Assembly (NCBI RefSeq): GCF_030272615.1
Contig: NC_081405.1
Location: forward strand, 25,934,272 to 25,998,271
Direction of reading: 5' to 3'
Length of the DNA: 64,000 nucleotides
From: Cryptomeria japonica
Lineage: Eukaryota; Streptophyta; Pinopsida; Cupressales; Cupressaceae
Shown: positions 55,234 to 64,000 of the stretch, piece by piece
Layout: each line of letters opens with the position of its first letter
Position numbering within the stretch: the first letter of the stretch is position 1
Made by a program: the position numbers and the translations under genes
The notes under the pieces: generated by a model
The model's database searches: none
What the model was told of the DNA's origin: nothing
The model's input: the letters and a program-made list of their open reading frames with translations, nothing else

Positions 55234-56741
55234 TGTTGGCAATATTACATTATAACAGACAGTGAAAGATTGTTGGCATTTCTTAAGGATATTGAGAAGG
55301 TTGTTGATGATTATAGATATAGCTGATTAAAGATGTTTTACTGTCTTGATATTATTATTTTGTCATTGATGTCAAGAAATTGATTTTCTAATTCAGTATG
55401 ATGTTGCCATATCTTGAGAAGTATAGATTATAAAGATGTTGGTAAAAGACATAGGAAAGAATACGATGAATAAGGTATTCAATGGGCAACTACTACCGAG
55501 TCAAACAATGATGAGATCATATGTTTTAGATTGTTTTAACATCATACATATGTTGTAAATTGTAAAGGTTAATACTATACTATGTTATCAAGCAAAGAAC
55601 CTTGTCGGTAAACCCTAAGGTTATCGCTATCGGTTAATGAAGGCGGAATGTCTACTGAGTGGAGTTTAGTATTCACCGTGTTGTTACCAAGTTGTAACCG
55701 AGCTATAACAGAGTGCATTAAATGTTTACATGTGGTATTTAATGAAGGAAGCTGATGAGCTAGAGCGGATTAAATGATTGGTGAGCCGTGGAAGAATTTT
55801 GTTAACGAATCTAAGGAAATGGAAAGTCGGCATGAAGATCTACAGCTTAGATTGAACCACAATACCCTGGCACAAGTTCCAAGACTATTATGAAAGTTCC
55901 AAGGCAGGCTAAAACATTTTTAGTTTGAAAGATGCATTGAACCTGGACAAGATTAAAGATCTGATGGCTATGATTGATCATGGGAAATGTGATCAAGGAG
56001 ATTAAGTGGTTTCCTAATTGTTTATAAATAGGAAACTGTTGATAAACAATGCATGTGGGCAAGTGTATGCACAAGGATGCTACATAGTGATTACCAAGCA
56101 CAAAAGCTTGAAGACCTATTAGAATAACAGAGTATAGAAGCCCAACAGATAGACAAGATTAGTTCTATGTCTAAATTGTATTGAACAAATAGGAATCTTC
56201 TTTAGCATTTTAGATGTGAAGTTGCAGATAGATTTTTATTACTGTTATTTTGTGAAAGTGACAGAAAATCTCTTAACCGAGTAGACTTAACAATATTATA
56301 TGTAAAACCCTCTAGCAAGGTGACATTCTAATTGAGTGTTTGAAATCCTTTAACAAGGTCACTTCTAACAAAGTGAAGATCCTAATAGATCTAAGGGAAA
56401 TCCCTTAATCGGGTCACATCTAGAAATGTGTCTATAATCTTTAATAGGATTTGATTTTAACCGAGCATACTCTAAAAGAGTATATTTCCTAGTGGGTCCG
56501 AAATCCCACAGTGGTTTTTCCCTATTTGGGTTTCCACGTTAAATCTAGTGTTATAAGATTTATATTGTTCATATGCTTTTGAGTTTGCATGTTTAACAAT
56601 TTTGGTTATATTACTGATATAAATGTTACTAAGGTTGAATTTGATGTTTTTTATGGATGATTAAGTTTGTATGATTCACCCACCCCCCTCTCATCTTGTT
56701 GGCTATTGGATCTATACTTATATTAAGTATCAGAACTATCA
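55234..56741 (+). repeat. Solo LTR of E family inside I gag-pol
   Basis: This is the reverse complement of the E LTR, 1508 bases, flanked by AGTTC at 55229-55233 and 56742-56746. Removing it restores the gag-to-protease reading in one frame (1513 bases, frames 2 and 1 agree). The left end has 37 extra bases: TGTTGGCAATATTAC at 55234, then TGTTGGCATTTC at 55271, the usual start. A CTCTCATCTTGTTGGC block near 56690 is the mirror of E's LTR start. No internal E sequence remains. Confidence 0.88.
56021..56032 (+). promoter_or_regulatory. TATA box of the E-family solo LTR
   Basis: TTTATAAATAGG in the LTR's sense direction, matching the E LTR box. It points opposite to I. Confidence 0.5.
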
Positions 56742-57911
56742 AGTTCTCCTTATCATCAAGTTATCACCTACCTCTGGTTCTAAGGCAACCTTTGAAGTCT
56801 TGCTACTTGAAGACTCTTCTTGAAGATAGTTCACTCTTATTTCCCCACCAAGTGATGATGATCCCTTCTCTGGACACCCATATGTTGGATGACCAAGTTG
56901 GTTGCAATGGTAGCACTTCATTGTTGCAAAATATGAGGAACCTCTACCTTGTCCACTAGATCTTCTTCTAAAACTACTGTTGGACCCCCTTCCTCTATTG
57001 AATTCTCCTCTATTAGTGCCACTTTCTTGCTGCTTAGTGATTTTAGACTCACCCTGTGTTCTTTGTTCAGAACTTCTTCCTTCAAAGCCTCCCCTATGGC
57101 CTCTATTGTCTTTTCCTCTACCTTTGCCCCTATTGTTGCTTGAGTCATGTCTTCTTTTCAGGTTTTCCTCCAACTTAAGGGCAAGTTGATAGGTTTGATG
57201 GACTATTTTTGGGCTCATTAAACTGATTTCTTCTTGGATGTTCCACCATAGACCATTTAGGTACCTAGCAACCTTGAGACTCCCTTCTTCCGCCACATGA
57301 GATCCAAGACTAAGTTTGTGAAAATCCTCTGTATAGTTACTGACATCAAGGTCTTTTTTTCTTAAGTTTTGCCTCTTCCTATGAATTTGTGCTTCATAGT
57401 CATCAGGGAGATAGACTTCTTTGATTTTGACTAACATCCCTTTCCAAAAAGAGATGGGTGCTTTGGCCATTTTCTTCCTTTCATCTTGCACAAATTTCCA
57501 CCATGTGAGAGAAGCTCCTATCATCCTTGACTTAGCTACTTTGAATATTTGGGCTTCAGTTATACTTTCACATTCAAAATGGTTCTTCATGCCTTCTATC
57601 CATTCTAAGACCACTTCTGCCTCCATCTTACTAGTGAACAATGGCAATCCTTCTAGTGATTTACCACTCAAGGCATTCAATGCCTTCAAGAAAGCTTCTT
57701 GTTCTAGGATGGGATTAGGTTCAGGTACTTTGTCTATCTCTGACACTTCTTTACCTCTCCCTTCTTCTCCTTCTACCTTTACCAACACTTCATCTGCCTT
57801 GGTTTCTACCTCACCAAGCTTACTCTCCAATTCTAGCAACTTCTCCTTCAGGAGTCTATTTTACTCCTCCTGATCTTCCACTTTCTTTTCCAACTCTGCA
57901 TTGGTCACCAT
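56742..57911 (-). pseudogene. I gag (broken)
   Basis: The start is ATG 57911 (MVTNAELEKKVED); there is an in-frame TAA after DQEE near 57860. A coiled-coil N-terminus is followed by an acidic linker and a Retrotrans_gag-type capsid (FECESITEAQIFKVAKSRM, TWWKFVQDERKK, YLPDDYEAQIHRKRQNLR). An Arg/Gly-rich region comes next, with an intact knuckle CYHCNQLGHPTYGC (about 56930-56890), then the link to protease. The reading stops at the solo LTR. Apart from the early stop the 366 codons are open, the longest intact gag here. Confidence 0.88.
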
Positions 57912-57969
57912 TATATTATCTCCTATATATTCCACTAAGGACATCTACTCACCTATCCCAAATCTTATA

Positions 57970-57982
57970 GGCTTTGATACCA
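57970..57982 (-). other. I primer-binding site
   Basis: Minus-strand TGGTATCAAAGCC, three bases from the LTR; one mismatch from initiator tRNA-Met. Confidence 0.85.
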
Positions 57983-57985
57983 ATT

Positions 57986-58588
57986 TGATAGGGTTCACCT
58001 AGTTTACTAACACTTCACCTAGTTGGTGTTGCTCAATTCCACCAACTCTCCAGGCCTAATTGCATTCCAAACCTCCAAGTCCTTCTCAATCTCTTCTAGG
58101 GATTTCTTCTTAACCATTCCAAGGTGTTTTCTTCAAGTGTTTTAGCTAGGAACCCTACCAATTCACAATGCTTCCCATGTGCTCATCATGGTTGTCTTGG
58201 CTTCAACTTGTCAAAATGACCTCCTACTATTATGAGTTGATGTAGAGGTGTGGAGGTGTGGAAGTGGCTACTAAAATGATTTGAATTCCTTTTGAGGTTT
58301 TCTTTCATTTCCTTCCTTACCGATTTCACCATTTTCCCTAGAAAAGGGCTACAAGGAAAGAGCCCCAATTAGGCCTCCAAAATCCGGTTTTCTAGGGCTT
58401 GGAGGTTAACAGTCCAAAAGACCCCTCAAAAAGTTTGGATTCTCTTCAATGACTCATCTAACCTCAAGTTATTTTTGTGGTTTTGTCTCCTTACTCCACC
58501 GTACAACATCCTAACCCCAAAATGAGGGTTTTGAAGGGTTTCTAGGCCTTCTAACAGGCAATGACTGGTCAAGTTGGTGTTTAAGAAA
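57986..58588 (-). repeat. Right (5') LTR of I, first part
   Basis: It matches 50176-50790 closely. It stops at TTTAAGAAA where an insertion begins. Confidence 0.88.
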
Positions 58589-60188
58589 TGGTGCAGGTGC
58601 AACCAACCAAGCTATCAAGACCATGAAGAGTTATGAATCAAAACTAGTGAATTGGAATGTTTTGAAGCCAATAATGGAAATTTGTAATGATCAATATGAT
58701 TTTAAAGTTAAATGTCTTGAAGGTCGTAATAAGGGCTTTAGGACCAAAATTATGTAAGGGAGGCCAATAGTGCCTAAATAGGATTTGGATGGTTAGATAA
58801 GTTTGTTTGGATCCTAGGAGTAATAAAACATTAACTTTAATAGGTTAGACTTTAAATTATTCAATAAATTGTAAGTTAGAAATTCAAATTTTTGAATTCT
58901 AACGGTTAGTTGTTTTTAGGTGGGAAAATGGATTTTAGAGTCTAAACAAGTCTATAATGACAAATAACTGATTGATTTTGGTTTGGGAAGTTGGGAGAAG
59001 GTCTTATAAAACCTTGGAACTCCATTTTGGTGGGGTTGGATGCTACAGTACAGATGTTGTACGGATTTAACAGAAAAAGTGAATAAAACCTTCATTTTCT
59101 TGCAATTTCTTGTGTTTTGTTGCTTGAAAGTGATTGATCTTTCATGGTATAAGCCTTGGGAAGTCATTAAAAATTGTAATAAGTGATTTGGAATGATTTT
59201 GTAATAGGTTTTTCTCAGATTTTGTCATTTGTGCTGACTGTCCTAAAATTTTCTGAGTTGTATCATTGGCGTTGAAGGCCCAAAATGCAATTTGGAGCCC
59301 TTCTATGGATGTAAGGTCCTGTTTCTCATAGAGGAGGCTCTATCTAACATGTATAATATGATCCTTACCAAATAACTTGCAAGAAGTGTGGTTTGACAGG
59401 TGATCACCGTGAGTTGGATAAAGGAGAAGTGAGTAGGAAGCATAGCAAGCCTATAGCAGCAGAAGATCTACCTTAAAAAAGGGGTAGTTTAATGATTGGA
59501 TATGTCTAATATGGTCTAGTATAAGTTTTATGAACCTTGATTAAGTTGCAGTAGTGCTGGGAGAGTGATTAATCAAGAAACCCTTCGTTTTGGGAGCCTA
59601 TTAGTGAGGGCTTTGGGGTTTGCACATTAAACAAGATCATAGAACCTAAAAAATTGGATTTTACTTGGTTTGGAGTCATAAAAAACTACTGTTGAGAGTT
59701 TAAAGGTTGGGGGATAAGTATTTTATATACTTGCTTTGTAAAAGTGTGGGTTTTTGCATCAAAAATAGTCTCAGTCTTAGGACAGCAAAGGCATGGTCCA
59801 AAACAACCATACCTAATTTTGATATATGTTGTAGTAAGCCGAAAAGGGTATCCAAAAAGATATTTTTTTTTTGAAGTTATTTGGGAAAAATTGGAGAAAC
59901 TGAATTAATTCAGCTTCAAGTGGGCTAATTGGGGCTCTAGGGCTAGTAGCAAGCATAGTGGGGTTTAAGAGTATGGAGAAGTCTTGAAACCTTAAAACTA
60001 ATTGAAACTTGTTGAATTGGGTTGGAATAAGTGGTTGAAGACAATAGGAGTCATAGTGGAGAGTTGGGTATTGATTTTCCCCTTTGAAGCCTTAAGGTGC
60101 CTTGGAAACACTAGGCAAATGCAAGGAGTGTGAAGCACTTGAAAACATATTTTCTTGAAGTCACCTAAAACCCCTAATCCTCTGCATC
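58589..60188. repeat. Unidentified 1.6 kb insertion in I right LTR
   Basis: It is absent from I's left LTR. AAGAAA flanks it at 58583-58588 and 60189-60194, a possible 6-base duplication. It begins TGGTGCAGGTGC and ends CTCTGCATC, which are weakly inverted. No LTR terminal pattern, no long ORF and no poly-A end were recognised. It may be a solo LTR of unknown family or a DNA element. Boundaries are uncertain by a few bases. Confidence 0.6.
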
Positions 60189-60749
60189 AAGAAACAAATG
60201 ACTTTGTAAAGGATTCCCCTTGCATGGGAAACTCTAAAATAACTCCATGGACCCCTCCAAAATCTTAGATGGTGGTTTGGCATTCACCCCTACACTTCGC
60301 ACTTCAATTTCACTGTGTCTCCTCTAGCCGGGTTGCTCCTGGACTCACCTAGAACAAGGTGACAATCACATTAAATGTCTTCTCTAGCACTTGTCCCTAC
60401 ATATGTACACTATACATGTGGTTTCCCTCCATTTCCCAATAGGTTGTGATGGTAGCATGTGTGTAATTCATGGGGCAACCATTTTACATAAAATTGCTAT
60501 ATACAAGCCAAAACTGGCTGTTTGCAAACCAAAACAAGAAAATACTAATACAAACTATCTACAAAGCTTGAAATGGAACTAACAACTCTGTAACACACCA
60601 AATAAACTCAATCCATTACTAGATCAATGGATTCAATCTATTTGCATTTACAAAAATGAACAAAACAAGCCAAAATGCTGCCAACTAGTCTAAAAAGGAG
60701 TAGTTTCATATTGTTGATCTTACAAGACAATAGTTCCAACCTTGGTAAC
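60189..60749 (-). repeat. Right (5') LTR of I, second part
   Basis: It matches 50800-51320 of the left LTR (CCCCTTGCATGGGAAACTC through CAACCTTGGTAAC). It is cut by H at 60750; the last roughly 400 bases of the LTR lie outside. Confidence 0.88.
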
Positions 60750-62362
60750 TGTGAGAGAGGTGATAACTCAATGATGAACCAATAGTACCAAACCGGTACT
60801 GAGAGGGGGAGGGTGAATAAGTACAAACACAAATACAGTCCAAAACCGTTTTGACAGCAAATACTCCAAACAACTGCCAAACAAGAATACCTATTCAACA
60901 TAGACTACAACCGGTAAAGCCAAGAGTGTCTAAAACAAGCATTGACCAGTTGAACACTTAGATTTTCATTTAACTCAAAACAACACTACCATTTCACCCT
61001 CATGCATGAATAGGTAAACTATCCTCTGATCGTCACAACAGTTAGTTCAGTATGCTTTATAGATAGGCATAAAACACAGAACCATCATATACTCAATAGG
61101 TAATAATCGCAAGATAAAAGCATCACACATGACACATATATTTTTTCATGTGGAAACCCAACTAGGAAAAACCACGGTGGGGATGAATACCCACAAGCTT
61201 CTTTTGAACTCTTTTGAAGTTCGCACTGTTAGGAGCCTTGTCCGGTTAAAGACATTACAATAGGTTCTACTAGGAACCGATCCTGTTAGGGATCACTCGG
61301 TTAAGGGATGGCTATAATACCCGGTTAAGGGTTAAACCCGGTAGGGTCACCTTGTTAGAGAATTTCAAGAACTCAATAGCTAAAGGATCTCTAGAGCTCT
61401 ATAGCTTCTCAGAACTCATTAACCTCAAGTTACCCAGTTAAGGGATTTGAATCAAGCCTGTTAAGACCACTCTGTTAAGGGATTTTGCATCAAGCCAGCT
61501 AAGGCTACCCTGTTAGGGTATTTTACAACTATTGAAGTGGTTAGAGATCAACAGGTATTACAATGATCTGTTAACAACACTCAATGCTAATGCAGATCCG
61601 TTTAGGCTCCTCTTCTCCTTCTGCACATTCACTTTGCAGGTATCTCTTCTCTCCTTTGGTCTGGCAAGAATCACGTATCACTTCCCTTGGATACACATTC
61701 ACAACTTTTGCCAACAACCTTAGAAAGAAACACAACATCGACCTTATAGGAAACAGATAGGTTGGTAGCAAAAACTCTAAACCCTAAACCTGTTAGGTTA
61801 AGCAATTCAAGCGGTTCAATCTTGACCATTGAATCATACTAAATTAAATGCAACAAACTTGAATCGATCTCAAGACATTCTCCATCTTCCATTTTCCACC
61901 GATTTCATGGCGGCTGATAACCCATCATGTGTTATCACCATTTGACAGACTTCACACATTCCTGAGGTAGATAGGAATAGTCTTCTTCATGCAAGATCCT
62001 TCACGCGCACAGAGCTTATGTAGCAACATGATCTATCCTCCATTATACTGCTAACTCATCACATGAAGATCACCGATTGAGTCACAAAGACTTGCGGTAC
62101 TCCAACTGGAAATCCTGAAGTGGAAGCTACCTACCAACCGGTAGTCATACAATGCTTCCATGTGTCGGTTCCCATAACTACATGCCCGTTCACCTTGAAC
62201 AAATATATTGCTTCACTTTGGCATATAAACTGGTTCATACATATGCTGGTTCCTCTCTCTTTTCACCTATCACATGTGTCGGTTCACACCATGTCTCATA
62301 TTGACATCAATGACAACATACAATATCATTATGTCTTCATGTTGGTTCACATAATGCCAACA
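60750..62362 (-). repeat. Left (3') LTR of H
   Basis: 1613 bases from TGTGAGAGAGGTGATAACTC to TGCCAACA. It contains GTGGAAACCC/AGGAAAAACC near 61150 and a dense run of CCGGTTAAGG and TGTTAGGG motifs at 61230-61540. Confidence 0.88.
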
Positions 62363-62588
62363 ATCTCCCCCTTTGGCATTGATGGCAATATACAAAGATA
62401 TCTTCTCCCCATTTGCTGCAGATATATTTTCGCTTCACTCCTTCTCCCCCTTTGACAATGATGCCAAAGTGTAGGTACAAGCATCTCTGTTCCATCATGC
62501 TGCTCCCCCTGAGGAGTAGTATCCTTCAACACATCAATCAACCAAAAATTTGTCGTTATAATACCTGACTGATGTGGAACAATTACTT
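62363..62588 (-). other. H 3' noncoding region with polypurine tracts
   Basis: Minus-strand AAAGGGGGAGAT abuts the LTR at 62363, and a second purine run is at about 62442-62453. No gene is seen. Confidence 0.75.
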
Positions 62589-64000
62589 TTAGTTCACCTC
62601 TTGAAGGGGCAATACCCCTAATTCACCTCTCAAATGCACAAATGTTGTCTTTGGGAGAGGCTTGGTGAATATGTCTGCTAACTGCTCCTTACTAGAAACA
62701 TGTTTGAGTGCAATCTCCCTATGCTGAACCTTTTCCCTCAAGAAATGATACTTAAGCTCAAAATGCTTGGTTCTAGAATGTAAGACTGGATTCTTAGATA
62801 TATTGATAGCACTTGTGTTATCACAGAATATACTTATCAGTTCAAATATAGGGATCTTAAAGCCTTCCAGTACATGCTTCATCCAAATTGTCCGAGTGTA
62901 GTTCATAAAAGCTGCAACATACTCTACTTCCGCTATAGACTGAGAGATATAACTCTGCTTTTTACTCATCCATGAGACTAGTCTACCACCGAGAAAGAAT
63001 GCACCACCGGTTGTGCTCTTTTGGTCATCCACATTACCTGCCCAATTAGCATTTGTGAACACTTTTAGATTGAAATCATTGTTGTATGGGTACCACAATC
63101 CATAGTCAATTGTTCCCTTCAAATACCTAAGAATCCGCTTGACTGCAATCAAGTGGGATTCTCTTGGACTCTTCTAGAACCTTGCAGTAATGCCAACTGC
63201 ATGTGCAATATCCGGTCTGCTATGCACTACATAATGGAACTTACCAATCATTGATCGGTATTCCTTCTCATCAACCAGTGCCTCTTTTGTCAATTTGCAA
63301 CCGGTCACCATCGGTGCACCAACCGGTTTGCTATCTTCCATGCCAAAGGTCTTCAGTACCTCTTTGACATATTTGGACTGAGTGATAAAGATTCCATCTT
63401 CCATCTGCTGGATCTGTAGTCCAATGAAGAACTTAATCTCCCCTATGAGTGACATCTCAAACTCTTTCTTCATCTCATCAGCAAACTCATGTCTCATCTT
63501 GTCATCTCCTCCAAAGATAATGTCATGAACAAAAACCTCACAGATTAGGATCTGATCTCCTTCAGACTTCAAGTAGATATTGCTATCTTCACTTGTTCTC
63601 TCAAATCCAATCTTCACAAGATGGGAATGTAAGCACTCATACCATGCCCTAGGTGCTTGCTTTAGACCATATAATGCTTTATGTAGCCTACACACCATAT
63701 CACTATCTTCAGATAGGGAAAACCCATCTGGTTGCTCTATATATACCTCCTCTTCAAGTACACCATTTAGAAATGCAGATTTTACATCCATTTGATATAC
63801 TTTGAACCTTTTAAAAGCTGCATATGCAAGAAGCATACGAACTCCTTCCAATCTGGCTACAGGAGCAAAGGTTTCTCCATAGTCTTCTCCTTCTTCTTAA
63901 GCATATCCTTTGCATACGAATCTGGCTTTATTCCTAATCATTGTGCCATCCTCATTCAACTTATTTATGAACACCCATTTGATGCCAATGACATTTTTAT
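62589..64000 (-). pseudogene. H reverse transcriptase and RNase H (partial, broken)
   Basis: RT reads [28 protein letters not shown] and [17 protein letters not shown], but the catalytic motif is FVHDIIFGG: the first of the two Asp is His. RNase H follows (ANWAGNVDDQKSTTGGAFFL, SQSIAEVEYVA, CDNTSAINISKNPVLHSRT) and ends LGVLPLQEVN at 62589. A TAG at 63174 splits them, and another stop lies near 63897. The upstream pol is outside the window. The Asp to His change would by itself abolish polymerase activity. Confidence 0.88.

Larger units (their letters stand above)
50176..60749 (-). mobile_element. Ty3/Gypsy chromovirus I (right LTR end outside its H insertion)
   Basis: Left LTR 50176-51723, gag-pol on minus (57911 to about 51785) ending in a chromodomain, primer site at 57970 and right LTR from 57986. 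The order gag-protease-RT-RNase H-integrase-chromodomain in one frame is the chromovirus plan. The clade (Reina, Tekay or other) was not resolved. It is invaded by a solo LTR (55234), a 1.6 kb insertion (58589) and Copia H (60750). The rest of its right LTR lies past H, outside the window. Confidence 0.88.
60750..64000 (-). mobile_element. Ty1/Copia retrotransposon H, left part (runs off window)
   Basis: Left (3') LTR 60750-62362, polypurine tract, RNase H and reverse transcriptase on minus, continuing past 64000. It is inserted in I's right LTR; the left flank GTAAC (60745-60749) is the candidate target duplication. Same family as the LTR at 1-739. Confidence 0.88.

Noticed and set aside
59040-60180. 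Possible host exons in the 1.6 kb insertion
   Set aside because: No ORF above about 70 codons with plausible splice context, and no protein motif.
60391-60582. Small ORF in the right LTR of I
   Set aside because: The matching stretch of the left LTR (51000-51180) is not open in the same frame, so it is not conserved.
1-64000. Search for tRNA, rRNA, organelle inserts and host protein genes
   Set aside because: No cloverleaf-like tRNA box pair, rRNA segment, plastid or mitochondrial gene, or non-transposon protein family was recognised by reading; a tool search could still find short ones.

Overview
This window looks like intergenic nuclear DNA from a seed plant with a large genome. I found no host gene, tRNA, rRNA, organelle segment or CRISPR array. 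Nearly all of the 64 kb belongs to LTR retrotransposons inserted into one another. The plant origin rests on Ty1/Copia elements primed by initiator tRNA-Met, a Tat-lineage Ty3/Gypsy element with a second RNase H and an antisense plant-mobile-domain gene, and a chromovirus. The long, old nested LTRs suggest a gymnosperm (conifer-like) genome, but that is inference only.

Left block (1-37590): a four-deep nest. Copia D (sense on -, left LTR start lost) runs to 37590 and sits inside an older + strand Copia C. F (5520-33705, target duplication CAAAC) is inserted in D's integrase. E, a Copia (6057-26525, duplication TGATG), is inserted in F's left LTR. A, a Tat-type Gypsy (13676-26417, duplication GTTAT), is inserted in E's right LTR; E's own left LTR preserves the empty site. 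D also carries part of a further Copia LTR (G, 1-739), an unidentified 1.4 kb insertion (about 1589-2975) and a 450-bp solo LTR in gag (35228-35677, duplication CTTCC).

Middle block (37591-50175): the right half of Copia C on +, from the protease/pre-integrase region to its 3' LTR. Its reverse transcriptase is split by B (39482-48153, duplication AGAAG), a Tat relative that keeps a gag/protease-like region but has no reverse transcriptase, RNase H or integrase.

Right block (50176-64000): chromovirus I on -, with a single gag-pol frame, split by a solo LTR of the E family (55234-56741, duplication AGTTC). I's right LTR carries an unidentified 1.6 kb insertion and then the start of Copia H, which leaves the window.

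Three items stand out. F is flanked by Copia-type LTRs, primer site and polypurine tract, yet encodes no pol; it has a coiled-coil/zinc-knuckle protein and an unrecognised protein of about 1,050 codons. A carries an antisense gene with a plant mobile domain, three exons and two GT-AG introns. B encodes a protein made of degenerate SPK-headed repeats. All coding regions seen are broken. In A the damage is almost only in-frame stops, a pattern expected from C-to-T decay of methylated DNA.
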